From: Emiliania huxleyi CCMP1516
Taxonomy: Eukaryota; Haptophyta; Isochrysidales; Noelaerhabdaceae
Direction of reading: 5' to 3'
Assembly: GCF_000372725.1 (NCBI RefSeq)
Contig: NW_005196310.1
Location: 224,083 to 288,082, forward strand
DNA length: 64,000 nt
Positions 8,773 through 19,629 of the stretch are shown here, in pieces; positions within the stretch are counted from its first letter, which is position 1; every line of letters begins with the position of its first letter. The position numbers were made by a program, and so were the translations under genes. A model generated the notes under the pieces. The model saw only the letters and a program-made list of their open reading frames with translations, was not told where the DNA came from and made no database searches.

Positions 8773-10931
8773 ATGCGCGATCGTTGCATCGTCCTCGCTC
8801 TGTCTACGCTCTGCGCCGCCGCGGTGTTCGATTTCGAGGCCGACGGAGGCGCTGAGGCCGGCGACGACACTTGGGACACTGTCATCTCCAACGGTGCGAA
8901 GCTCAACAGCTCCCTGTCAAAGCTGCGCCCGGGCGACACCTTTGTCGTGCCCACTAAGACGTTTCACCTCATGGGCGGCATTCACGCTCGCAACCTGCAC
9001 GGCGTCACCATCTCCATCGACGGCACGCTCATATTTGCCTCATCGGCGCTGAATTCCGGCCGCTATATGAAGGCGTGGCCACGCGGCGGTGACGGCGGTG
9101 TGTTGGATTGCCTGACCTTCTCAAATCTCTCCCGCGTGAACTTCACGAGCGCAAGCCGCGGAGAGCTCGACGGCGGCGGTGCAAAGTGGTGGGGCCTTCC
9201 TGGCACCATCTCCAGATGCTGAGAAACAACTGCGTATTTAGACGCTTCCCAGCACTCGAGACGACATGCACCACCCGTATTCACGTCCTGACTCTGCCTA
9301 TTATGGCGTAGGCATTGGCTACCTGCGCAGGTTTACTACCAGAATCCGCGGCAGCTGTGAAGAGACGCCGTTCACACGCGCGGAGCTGCTGTGAGTAGGC
9401 AGGAGGATAGGCCGCGGCTGCTCACCGTGCTGGAGTCGGACCACGTTCTGGTGGAGCGGCTGCACTTCCGCCAGTCGCCCTACTGGACCTTCCTCGCTAG
9501 CGGCGTGACGAACCTCGAGGTGCGGTACTCGCGCGTCGACAACCGACGGACGCACGCCGACCGCCACGATCTGCTCGACCTGACCGCCTTCAACACTGAC
9601 GGGTTCGATCTCGCGGACTGCGACACCGTCTGGATCCATCACTGCGAGGCGGCCACATGGATGCGCCCTGAGAGAACGGTGGCGCGGAGGCGCTGCTTTG
9701 ACACCTGCGTGGCTTGGGCAGGTGTGGAACCAGGACGACTGCTTCGACGTCAAGGACGGCACCAACAACGTCCTCATCGAGCACGTCAACGCAAGCGGCA
9801 TGCGCCTCGCCGTCGCACCAATGTGCAGCTGCCACTGACTCTATCAACTTCACAGCCGCATGTGGTCATCAGGCTTTGGCCTCACCATTGGCTCCATCGC
9901 CTCCGACGTGCGCTCTTCCCGGCGACCATTCGCGGACTCTTCCATGCACCATCCCGACGGTTCAGGTCGTGTCTGAGCAGGTCCGCAATATCACCTTTCG
10001 GCACGCGCGCATGGTTCGCACGGTCAAGGGCATCTACATGAAGTTCCGCGGCGCCGGCTCGGTCCGCGACGTCCTCTACGAGGACCGCAGTCGAGGCGGC
10101 CGCCTGCTCTCGCAGCATGGGCGTGAGTCGCACTGGGCGGCTGAGTGCGAATAGGACGATGACGACCGAGGCGCGGCCGCTTGTCCTCACTGTGGGGGTC
10201 CCTCACCGCGACCTCCGCTCGTGAGTAGGACATCGTGATTGAGGAGCCGCAGCAGTTCGCCATCTGGATCGGGCCGGCGCAGAAACCGGCCCCGGGACGG
10301 AGGGGCCGCGTCCGCGACACGTCCATGACACGTCCGTGGCACGTCCCGCAGGCGCAGCAGTGCGACGGATGCAGCTTGACAGACCTCTGCTCGACGGACG
10401 GCGGCCCTTGCTCCATCTGCTGGCCGACTGTGCCGGGCACGCGCGCACTGCCACCGCTCACCCACGCTCAGGGCCTTGCACGTTGCATGCCGTGGGGCTC
10501 TATCTTGTTCGGATGTGGAGGTGCGAGGGTCGCCCGGCCCGCGCCCCACCACCTCGCCGGACACCAACTAGGCACGCACTGCCACGCGCCGGCGGGCGGG
10601 CAGTACTCCAACATCACGCTGCGCGACATCACCGTCCTCCGCCCGAAGCAGAGCGCCGGGGTGCTGCGGGCGCTCTGCAGTCCGTGAGCTGTGAACGGCG
10701 TCTCTTCACAGGTTTGGGTGTGAGCAGGTGCTGCTGGCGGATGAGGCGGCGGCGATGCGGGGCGTGCGCTTCGACAACGTCGTCGTCCACGAGCCGGCGG
10801 CGAGGCCGTTTGGGGACGAGCAGTACTACTGCAGGAATGTGCACGGCGTGGCGACCGGTGCGACCAGCCCGGTGCCTCCGTGCTTCGAGGACCGCACCGG
10901 TGCCGTGTCAGCACGGGCCGAGCGTTTTTAA
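8773..10931 (+). CDS. glycoside hydrolase family 28 (polygalacturonase-like), multi-exon
   Basis: A secreted pectin-type right-handed beta-helix enzyme. Exon 1 (8773-9202) starts MRDRCIVLALSTLCAAAVFDF, a signal peptide, and includes GELDGGGAKWWG. A 19-nt exon (9312-9330) and exon 3 (9399-9648) carry LLTVLESDHVLVERLHFRQSP and the NTDG motif (FNTDGFDL). Exon 4 from 9722 carries the catalytic DD motif (VWNQDDCFDVKDG). The next exon has SGFGLTIGS where the family usually has GHG, and VKGIYMKFR stands for the RIK region. Later exons include QYSNITLRDITVL and VRFDNVVVHEPA. Exons 1-3 splice in one frame (699 nt). Introns are short, several with GC donors. The His-to-Phe change at GHG may alter activity. 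Confidence 0.8.
9331..9398 (+). other. 68-nt intron with the quasi-palindromic intron element (reverse orientation)
   Basis: The second intron of the GH28 gene. It contains TGTGAAGAGACGCCGTTCAC at 9356-9375 and ends GTGAGTAG. The reverse complement of that motif occurs in another intron of the same gene at 10690-10710. Confidence 0.65.
10661..10727 (+). other. 67-nt intron with the quasi-palindromic intron element
   Basis: The intron starts GTGCTGCGGGCG, a near copy of the next exon's first bases GTGCTGCTGGCGG at 10728. It contains GTGAACGGCGTCTCTTCAC and ends TGTGAGCAG. Removing it joins KQSAG to VLLADEAAAM in frame. Confidence 0.7.
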
Positions 10932-11280
10932 TCTCTCGGTCAGTGGGGGGCCGAGCCGCCTCGGTGTGGCGGGCGGGCGGGCGTTTTGAAAAACAGAAAA
11001 CAGAAAACAAGAGGTGGTCGCTGTGGGAATCTCACGCGCTTCCACAGCGTGTGTGTGGCCTCGGACACGCAGCGGGCACACACACGATCGATGACGCTGC
11101 GTGAGATGGCCAAGACCGCGCTGGCCGGCGGCGACCGCTCTTGCTCAAGGTTGATCCCGAAGGAGCCGAGGTGGGGGCTCTCGAGGCGGCATCTGACGAC
11201 GGCACAGTCACTTGCTTCCGTCTCGTCCATTGCTGTCGAGATACATCGCATCGGCTCGGACCGCTTGGGCTGTGAGTGAG
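10932..11280. other. intergenic, no recognisable gene
   Basis: I see no supported coding region between the end of the GH28 gene and the dispersed repeat that begins near 11281. Confidence 0.35.
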
Positions 11281-11970
11281 TATTCTTGATACGAAACCAC
11301 GACGACACACACCAGTCGACTCGCATCGGTTGCCTCCATGAACGGCGGAGCTATTCTCGCGCCGACACCACACCTGGCTCCAACGTGGACACGCCCATAG
11401 CTGGGGACACTACTAGGTCACGCATGGCATCACAGAAGTTTTATCTCTGGGCCCCGAAAGGCATCTCTAGCAGTGTCGTTACACATGCCCCCTCCCCTCC
11501 TGGGCGCATGCGCCTCACGTCTTGCCAGAGCATAAGCCCTTGGCGTGTGGCGAGACGAGTTTTTCGCCATGCAGCGAGCAGCAAGCCGCCCGCCGCAAAC
11601 AGCCGGAGGCCTCGCCGCGGCACTGGCTGCGCCGCGGTCCCGCACCCGTCGACGCAGCTCCCCCCGCGGAAGACCGCGCGTAGCGACGTCTTGACGATCG
11701 AGATGAGCGTGCCTGAAGCTCGCCCACCTACTGCCCCTGAGAGTTGGTTATTGAGTGGGATCAGCTCCCCCCCTTGGGATCGAAGCCGCCACAACCTCAC
11801 ACCCAACATCCCAGGCGGGATCAGAAGGGGGCTCCACACCGGACACCGCCCGGGCACAGCCCCCCTACCCGTCGGATCGCACAGAGGGCCCCCTCGGAGC
11901 AGCCCACACACAATCACGCATCGGCAGATTGAGTGCCTGAGTCAGGCAGACAGCACAGACAAGAGGAGAG

Positions 11971-12022
<52 letters not shown>

Positions 12023-12830
12023 GAGAGTGTGAGGGTGTGAACACACGTGAGGAGTGGGGGAGGGTGTCTGTGGTGGGCTGTAGTCCTACTACGTGGTTAC
12101 AACCACGCGCCCCTCAGGAGCTTAAGGTAGAGCTGAGCGTCCCAGACGCCTCGGTGCCACCCACCGGGTGAGACCATCCGGATCAATCGAGCCCGCCTCC
12201 GGCGGGCCGTCCCCGCGATGGCCCACAGTCCTCCGTCGCCTGGTTGAACCCCCTGCCTCCCGGTTGAACCCCCAGTCCTCGTACTCGACCATTAAATAAA
12301 CTCAAAGGTCCACCACAGCCTCCAGCCTCCACCTCCACCCGCGAGCCGCCACCGCTGCCGCCCGCGACGCCGCCCGCCGCGTCAGATAGCCGCGACGCGC
12401 GCACCGAGTCGAGTCGGAGAGCCGCGCCGCACCAGCAGGAGCATCTGCACCACCAGCAGCAGCAGCAGCACCACCACCACCACCCGAGATAGAAGCGCAC
12501 CTGCCCGACGCCGCCCGCCGCGTCAGACGCTCGCGACGCGCGCGTCGAGCCCAGTCGCAGAGCCGCGCCGCGCCAGCAGCAGCATCTGCACCAGCAGCAG
12601 CAGCACCACCACCACCAGCAGCAACAGAGACAGGCAGTGCAGGCGCAGAAGCGCTCGCAGAGCGGCGCGCAGCGCCGCGCACGCCACGCTGCGGACCGTC
12701 GGACGAGCGCACCGTACGTCGGCGGCGAGCCGCGTCGCCAGCCGTCTCGCGAGAGAGCGGCGCCGCCGCGTGCGCGCAGCAGCCGCCGCGGCAGAGCCGA
12801 GCCGCGGCGACGTCCGCACTAACGGATAAC
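11281..12830. repeat. dispersed repeat, copy A
   Basis: Positions 11281-11940 match 17980-18630 almost base for base (for example ACGAAACCACGACGACACAC and GGCATCTCTAGCAG), and 12090-12830 matches 27090-27838. A GA-dinucleotide tract (11970-12017) lies inside. ORFs in it are short and differ between copies, so I see no conserved protein. It behaves as a non-autonomous mobile or segmentally copied element; no clear terminal repeats or target-site duplication are visible to me. The 3' third (12300-12830) is CAG/CCG-rich. Confidence 0.7.
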
Positions 12831-12873
12831 GGCGCCCGGGGGGCACACACACACACACACACACACACGCCGC

Positions 12874-13191
12874 TTGGGCTGCCACTATGCCGAGGCGGAG
12901 GACCCGCTCGGGCCTGTGGTGCAGCAGGCGCACCCCCGCATCGCATCCATGCTGCGCAAGCTGCTGCGAGACTTCCGCGTGGTGCACGTGCACGGCAACA
13001 ATTTTAACGCAGCGAGCGCATTTGGCCCATTTCGCGTGCCCGCTGTGGTCGAAGTAACGTTGGTGCGGAAGGATCTCAGCCGCCGCGTGCCTTGCGCCAA
13101 TCCGATGCGAATACGAGCGCTTGACGAGCCCAATGCAAAGTATGCGGACTATGTGGACTTCCGACTGCCTGGCGTGGGGGCCTATCAGTAA
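12874..13191 (+). CDS. FkbM-like methyltransferase, C-terminal fragment
   Basis: This 105-residue frame reads RVVHVHGNNFNAASAFGPF, VPAVVEVTLVRKDL, then LDEPNAKYADYVDFRLPG before a stop. The pattern HVHGNNF ... VPxVxEVTxVRKD ... LDxPNxxxxxDYxDFRLP resembles the C-terminal end of FkbM-type methyltransferase-like proteins known from algae; I make this call from memory of the family. The SAM-binding half is missing, and repeat A lies directly upstream (to 12830), so the 5' part seems to have been displaced by the repeat insertion. It is probably a remnant. It could also be the terminal exon of a gene interrupted by a repeat-containing intron. Confidence 0.4.
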   Translation: MGCHYAEAEDPLGPVVQQAHPRIASMLRKLLRDFRVVHVHGNNFNAASAFGPFRVPAVVEVTLVRKDLSRRVPCANPMRIRALDEPNAKYADYVDFRLPGVGAYQ

Positions 13192-13856
13192 TCCATGCGT
13201 GTGCCGACGCACCCGGCCGGTGTGCCCACGCACGGGTAGGGGAGTAATAAACATTGGGATTTGGATGACTTCTGCTGCACGCCGATACAGAATTTTTCTG
13301 AACGTGAGCGAGACGTAGGACGGGTCGTCCCGGAGCATCGGAGTAGCCGTCGTGTGGTCGCGGCGAGCAGCGCCGGCCACTCCGGCGCCGCGTCGGCACC
13401 ATGGGAGCATGTGTCCACCGCCACTTCGCGGTCGCAGCGCTGTTTTGTCGCCAAACGCCGCCATGTACCTTTTCGGGCAAACCATCGAGCTGCATATCGA
13501 TTTCGACTTGACGGGCGCATGGAGGCATCACGTCTCCATGCGCCCGTCAAGTCGGAGCCAGTCTCGAGTCTGCGCGGCGACCACACAGCGCTCACCCTCG
13601 CAGGTGGATATGCGAGCTTTATTCAGAGTCAAGCGATTGCGCGAAATCCCACACGGGTGGATTTTGGCATTTGGGGCGCTGTCTACATCTCTGTCTACCC
13701 CCTGACATGCAGTATGCGAGAGCGATTGTGCTGTGCGTGTGTGTCTGTCTGCGTGTGCGGCGCATCCGAGAGATCGTGGTTCGTGCAAGAAAACACGCAC
13801 ACAATCAAAGAAGGTATAAGCATCTCTGGGCACCCTGCCACGCGCATGCCTCCCGC
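13192..13856. other. intergenic, with long hairpin
   Basis: I see no convincing gene. The stretch includes a perfect 21-bp inverted repeat (13504-13524 and 13534-13554, 9-nt loop) and short TG-rich runs near 13735-13760. Confidence 0.4.
13504..13554. repeat. perfect 21-bp inverted repeat (hairpin)
   Basis: The left arm begins CGACTTGACGGGCGCATGGA; the right arm is its exact reverse complement; the loop is GCATCACGT. The stem does not extend further on either side. Confidence 0.85.
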
Positions 13857-14889
13857 TCAGCGTCGGTCGGCGTCCCTCCGGTCCGAGTAGTAATCGCGGG
13901 GGCGGTCGTAGTACTCTCGCCTGCAGGCGCAATCATCTCACGGTCTCAGCAGCCGCTGCATCCCGCCTCTCCGCCGCACCGCCGCCCTCTGTGCGCCTGT
14001 CGGCCTCTCGGCCAGACGCCCAACGGCGCCCCCCGTCTCCATCTCCACCCCCCGTCTCCATCTCCAACTCCCATCTCCCATCTCTCATCTCCCGTCTCTC
14101 ATCTCTCGCACCGGTCGTATGGCCGCCGGCCGTGGTAGTCTCGCGGCGGACGACCCTCATACGACCGCTCGCCGTATCGCTCGCCGCATCCCTCCCTGTC
14201 GCGGTAGTCGCGGCCGCGGTAGTGGTAGTCGCCTCCGCCCCGCCCGCTGCGGCCTCGCCCCCTGGGTGTCAAGAGAGGCGCCGCTCGCTGCGCGGGCGCT
14301 GTTCTGCGCTGTTCCGCGCCGCTGTTCGGCCCATCCCGAAGCGTCTTTGCGGCGCATCTCGCGGCGCATCTCGCAGCGCATCTCGCGGCGCATCTCGCAG
14401 CGCATCTCGCGGCGCATCTCGCAGCGCATCTCGCGGCGTGGTATCTTGGCGCATCTCGCCTGTCCGAGTAGGCGACGCGGTAGGAGTGCCGCTCGTCGCG
14501 CCTGTTCACGGCACGAGTGTGAACAGCGCCTGCAAGGCGGGAGGGCGGTAAAGCTGCATCCTCCCGCCCCGCCTCCCGCGCGAGAGGGAGCGAAGCCTCC
14601 TCTCGTCGCGCCGCTCCTCGCGCCTCGCCCAGGAGCGAGAGCGAGAGCGAGAGCGAGGGGGAGAGCGGGAGCGAGGGGGAGAGCGGGAGCGGGGGGGAGA
14701 GCGGGAGCGGGGGGGGGAGCGGGAGCGGGAGAGAGAGCGAGAGTAGCGGCGGCGAGAGCGAGAGCGAGAATGGCGGTCGGCGGTGCGCCCATCCTCGCCG
14801 CCCTCGCCTCCTCCACCCCCCTCACCACCCCTCTCGCCACCCCTCTCGCCACCCCTCTCGCCACCCCTCTCGCCACCCCCCTGGCCGCC

Positions 14890-14926
<37 letters not shown>

Positions 14927-17581
14927 CCTGGTGTGTCGCCCTGCAGCAGCTGCTGCGCCGCGGAGCCGTGCATCGCACTTCCGAGCCTAACCTCGGGTGA
15001 TCTCGGGTGATCTCGGGTGATCTCGCGGCGGACCCGCGCGTCGCACGCCCGCGCCGGGCGAGGCTCTCGAGGTAGCCGCCCATCGCCGGTGCGGGCATCG
15101 TGCTCGGCGCCTGATGGGGATTCATTGACTAGCCTCTGCTTAGAGGACCCACATCGCCGGGTGTGGGCAGCGTGGGCCTGCACCTTGCCCTGCCGTATCC
15201 GGTCGGCGACCACATCCGGGTGGGCTGGCGGCAGGTGGCGGTAGCGGCACGTCTCGCCTGATCACTTCTTGGCGCACGCGTCAGACTTGAGATTGCTCAT
15301 GAGGCGGGGGGTGCTCCCGGCACACGTCTCGCCGCGCTGCAGCCGCGCGCACGCGCCGCGATTGATGAAGTCAAAGCAGAGCTGGTGGCCTGGCGGTCGA
15401 CCCACTCTTCCAGTGAAGGAACTAGTGAACGAAAGCCGCGGCCTGGTGGAGTCAAAGCAGAGCTGGTCGCCTGCTCAAGACCGCTGTCTCTCGTCTCCTC
15501 GAGTCTGCGGGTGCGGACTGAAGCCGAAGCACAAGGTGGGTAGGCCTGGCCCGGGGTCAGCGAGGGTCGTGGCCGCCGCTGTCGCCGCCTCGGCGGCTGC
15601 AGTTGCGGCGAGGAGAGGGGCGGAGGACGCCGTCAGCGCCGCCTGTGGGAGAGGGTTCCGAGAAGGTTCGCGGAGCGGGCTCGGTCAGCCGTCAGCCACG
15701 TGGGAGGGGAGAGAGGCGGGAGGGAGCGGGAGGCAGTGCCGCCTGGATCTGCGCCGAGCCTCCTCCTCCTCCTCCTCCTCCTCCTCCTCCCCCCGCCTGC
15801 GCCTGGGCGAGCAGTTGCGCCGCGGCAGCCGGGTTGAGCTTGCCTTGCCTGTGGAGCTCACGGCGAGATTCGGCCGAGATGAAGAGATGCAGCCTGGTGG
15901 AGCTCGCCCTGCCGGATCCGGTCGGCGAGCACGTCGGGTAATCTCGGGTAATCTCGGGTAATCTCGCCGGATCCGGTCGGCGATGACGTCGGGGTGGGTG
16001 CGGCTCAGGTGGCGATACCTAATTGGTCAGTCCATTGGATTAGTTAGACTCATCGAATCTGAGTGAACCTTGCCTCGGCTGCTCTCGGCTGCTCTCGGCT
16101 GCTCTCTGCTACGCTCGGCTACGCTCGGCTACGCTCGGCTACGCTCGGCTACGCTCGGCTACGCTCGGCTACTCTCGGCTACGCTCGGCACTTGCAGGCA
16201 CCGCCGGTGCGGAGGCGCGTGCAGGAGCCGTTGTTGATGTAGTCGAAGCAGAGGCTCGCGCCGGCGCCCGGGTCGAGAAGCAGCTCCTGTGAAGGATATG
16301 GTTGGTGTGACGAGGAGAAATAAGGATCGGCCCGGCTCCAGCAGCAGCTCCTATCCAATTCGAAGCGTCTTGAAGGGACGACAGAGAATGCTTCGGCCCG
16401 GCTCCAGCAGCAACTCCTATCCAATTCGAAGCGTAGTGGAGGTAATGAGTCGGGCCCACGGAGTCCTCGGCCCGGCTCGAGCTGCTATCTCCTCCGCCCC
16501 GGGCGGCGACGCGAGCCTGTTCACAGCGGGACCGCCGTGAAGAGACGCCGTTCACGGCTCCGTGCCGGCTGTCCCGGCGCAAAGCCGCGTGTGCGTGATC
16601 TGGACGCTCGTGGCAGCAGCAGCAGCAGCGGCGGCGGCGGCGGCGGCAGCGCCTCCGCCGCCGCCGCTCAGAGTAGCTGTGAAGGACGCGGCGGCGGCGG
16701 TGGCGAGGGCAAGCACGCTCTGCTCGCCGCCTGTGCCGAGCGAAGAACAGTTTAGTTGAACTCGTTCTTGACACGAGCACGCTCAGCTGCTCGCCGCCTA
16801 TGGATCTTGTCATCATCATTGTTGTTGTCTGTTGTTGATGAGAACACGCTCCGCTGCCCGCCTCCGCCCGGCGCGGCGAGCGCGGAGGCGGGGAGCTTCC
16901 CTTGCCGCACCCGGTCCGCAATCACGTCCGGGTGGGAGGCGTCGAGGTGGCGGTACCGGCAGATCTCGCCTAGCCGAGACGGAGGGAAGGTTCCGAGAAG
17001 GTTCCAGGAAGGCTATCGGAGGCGACGTGGGCGGATCAAGCGGATGACTCGCACTCCTCTGCGAGTGAGGCTGCAGCCGGCCAGTGGGCACCCATGGGAC
17101 TGTGAGTGCCCTGCGGAAGAGTGCGCAAGGGCGTGGGTCTCGCCTCGCTGCAGGCGGCCGCAGACGCCGGTGTTGATGTACTCGAAGCAGATTGGGTCCG
17201 ACGACGTGGCGGCGTACGGCATGGGCCCTCCGCCGCTGCTCTTGATGACCGTGATGCCCGCGTCACCGGACGAGCGCGTGGCCGCCGCCGCCGCCGCCGC
17301 CGCCGCCTGAGGAGGGCAGAGAGAGGACAGCGCTGGGCGGCGCTTTGCGAGACACCGTCGAGAGGACGGGCGCGGTGGAGGCGGTGGAGTAAGAGGAGGG
17401 CGGCGGGCAGTGGCACGCAGCGGGAGCGGGCCTTTGCGATGGCGGACGGCGGCATCCACAGCTCCACTTCGGTGTCGAAAATGTAGTGCTCGGGTATGCC
17501 GGGCGGGCGCGGCGGCTGGCCCGAGGCGGCAGCCTGGTCGAACGTGCCATCCTGCACGCCGGCCGACTTGAAGTTGAGCAT
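13857..17581 (-). CDS. CCCH zinc-finger protein with RS domain, multi-exon
   Basis: Probably an RNA-binding or splicing-related nuclear protein. The start MLNFKSAGVQDGTFDQ is at 17581. Three split CCCH units follow, each with C-x8-C in one exon and C-x3-H in the next: CFEYINTGVCGRLQRGE + ICRYRHLDASHPDVIADRV; CFDYINNGSCTRLRTGGAC + KYRHLSRTHPDVIADRI; CFDFINRGACARLQRGE + TCRYRHLPPAHPDVVADRI. Each is followed by a RQGKL-type helix, so the unit was triplicated. A Gly/Ala segment and an RS domain (YSRSLSRSRSPPRSRSPPR) come next, then a Gly/Tyr/Arg tail (GGGDYHYRGRDYRDRE). The last exon ends DYYSDRRDADRR before the stop at 13857. Introns inside the fingers use GC or GT donors that copy the next exon's start. 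Exon borders in 14100-15250 are uncertain. Confidence 0.7.
14340..14450. repeat. minisatellite GCATCTCGCGGC/GCATCTCGCAGC
   Basis: Twelve-bp units in tandem lie inside an apparent intron of the CCCH/RS gene. It creates long artificial ORFs on both strands. Confidence 0.75.
16080..16192. repeat. minisatellite of CTCGGCTACG units
   Basis: Tandem 10-bp units (CTCGGCTGCT then CTCGGCTACG) fill the intron that splits the second CCCH finger. Confidence 0.8.
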
Positions 17582-17975
17582 GGAGAAGAGACAGGGTGGG
17601 TAGATGAGCAGGAGGAGCGCGGCACGCCCGAGGCAGGGAGCGAGAGCGTGCGGAGCAGGCGCGCCAGCTGGCGTACGCTCGGAAAAAGAAAGTTGAGGCG
17701 GGCAGTTAGTAATTCTTTTGCATAGGAACAACGCGGCATGTTCACAACACACACTGGACAGCTAGAGTGTGGTGCCATCATTTAGTAGTAAGCAACTCCA
17801 TCTCCACGTCCATGATAGTGCGTGTGTGTGTGAGGCCTGTTGTGATGATGATTGTCCCTGAGGATCTCGACGCATTCCGCTTAGAGCGGCCGCACACTGC
17901 TCAGTGCTCGCGGCATCCCCCCCAGCTCATCCCCCCCCCCCCCCCCCAGGAGCGCTCTGCGCGAGAGAGAGAGAG
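17582..17975. other. intergenic, no recognisable gene
   Basis: Upstream flank of the CCCH/RS gene; presumably holds its promoter, but I see no specific element. A C run lies at 17929-17947. Confidence 0.4.
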
Positions 17976-18940
17976 AGAGAATTCTTGATACGAAACCACG
18001 ACGACACACACCAGTCGACTCGCATCGGTTGCCTCCATGAACGGCGGAGCTATTCTCGCGTCCACACCACACCTGGCTCCAACGTGGACACGCCCATAGC
18101 TGGGGACACTACTAGGTCACGCATGGCATCAGAAGTTTTATCTCTGGGCCCCGAAAGGCATCTCTAGCAGCGTCGTTACGCATGCGCCCTCCCCTCCTGG
18201 GCGCATACGCCTCACGTCTCGACAGAGCATAAGCCCTTGGCGTGTGACGAGACGAGTTCTTCGCCATCGCAGCGAGCAGCAAGCCACTCTCCGCAGCAGC
18301 CGGAGGCATCGCCGCAGCACTGTCTGCGCCGCGGTCCCGCACCCGTCGACGAAGCTCCCCCCGCGGAAGACCGCGCGTAGCGACGCCTTGACGATCGAGA
18401 TGAGCGCGCTTGAAGCTCGCCCACCTACTGCCCCTGAGAGTTGGTTACCGAGTGGGATCAGCTCCCCCCCTTGGGATCGAAGCCGCCACACCTCGCACCC
18501 AACATCCCAGGCAGGATCAGAGAGAGACTCCGCACCGGACACCGCCCGGGCACAGACCCCCTACCCGTCGGACTACGCCTGGACCCCTCACAGAGCGGCC
18601 CACGCACAGGTCACGCATCGGCAGATTTGACACCTGGTTCAGGCGTAGACAGCACACACTGGTCACAGTTGCATAGCCCTGCCGGGGGGGACGAGTTCGC
18701 AAGGTTAATATTAAAGAATACAAAGTGGTGACAACCACTGAGTTCTCAGTGGACGACGAGCGTCGACTGAACAGAAGAGCGTCCCCACGACGCCTCGGTG
18801 CCACCCACCGGGTGAAGACCATCCGGATCTTTCCACCGCGCCCTCCGGGCTGAGCGGTCCCCGCGATGGCTCACAGTCCGCCGTCACCTGGTTGAACCCC
18901 CTCCCCCCCCAGTCCTCGTACTCGTCCATGTCTCTCTCTC
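17976..18940. repeat. dispersed repeat, copy B
   Basis: The same family as copy A (11281-12290), in the same orientation, with scattered substitutions and small indels. It contains ACAAAGTGGTGACAACCACT near 18720, a stretch whose reverse complement also occurs near 51337-51356. No conserved ORF. Confidence 0.7.
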
Positions 18941-19374
18941 TCTCTCTCTCTCTCGCTCTGCGCCTGAATCAGTTACTATGCACTGTGGGGGGTTCCGGGA
19001 ATATACAACTCGCTTACATGTTACGAGAAAAAGCACAAAAGAAAAACGGCGGGTGTGCGGGATGTCTGTGGGCCCGAGAGCGATATGCCATGTCGCGGCC
19101 TTGCTTTGTTTCATTTAACATCGAAGGCTGGCTCAAAGAAAAAGGTTCTGCACGTGTGCATATGTTGTTACTGAGACAGTATCACCCACGGGCCACCGAC
19201 GCGCACATATCACAATTGAAAAGCCGCGCACATCAATCATCCGCACCGCTCACATTCACCACACACCCAGCCTCGCGCACGCACAATTTGGTGTACACAC
19301 AGCACACACAGCACACACAGCACACACAGCACACACAGCACACACAGCAAGAGCGTACAGCTGCCGCCGCCCGC
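18941..19374. other. flank and microsatellite, no recognisable gene
   Basis: Starts with a TC tract and ends with a CACACAG tandem repeat (19295-19350). It is probably downstream sequence of the minus-strand exon at 19375-19623. Confidence 0.4.
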
Positions 19375-19623
19375 TCAGGCGACGAGGGGGTCGGAGGCCG
19401 GGCCCCGCTTGCCTTGCAGCCAGCTGTTCTCGCGGGCAAACCAGCTGCGGTAGCTGTCCTCCCCGGTGCCCTCCTTCGTCTCTGCGCGCGCCTCGAGGTC
19501 GGCAAAGGCGGTGGAAGACGCGGGAACCGGCTTCTCGTGCGCGAGGGCCAGCGAGAGAGCCTCGAGGTCCTCGGCGGAGCACTCTGCGAGGGCCTTTGAG
19601 GCTTTCTCGACGCCGCCGCACGC
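19375..19623 (-). CDS. terminal exon of an unidentified gene
   Basis: The minus-strand frame has no ATG but reads as real protein after an acceptor (GTAG|GCG at 19624-19625): VEKASKALAECSAEDLEAL, SLALAHEKPVPASSTAFADL, EARAETKEGTGEDSYRSWF, ARENSWLQGKRGPASDPLVA, stop at 19375. It is acidic, helical and balanced in composition, unlike the Arg/Ala/Pro shadow frames around it. Upstream exons should lie between 19630 and about 20150 on the same strand, but I could not fix them; one candidate frame reads MSNNERQRLDLLPAAGNRVV at 19865. I do not recognise a family. Confidence 0.45.
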   Translation of the reverse strand, partial: ACGGVEKASKALAECSAEDLEALSLALAHEKPVPASSTAFADLEARAETKEGTGEDSYRSWFARENSWLQGKRGPASDPLVA

Positions 19624-19629
19624 CTACAT

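Noticed and set aside
14157..15213. Long Ala/Pro-rich ORFs opposite the RS domain
   Set aside because: They are complementary-strand shadows of the RS repeat and of the GCATCTCGCGGC minisatellite.
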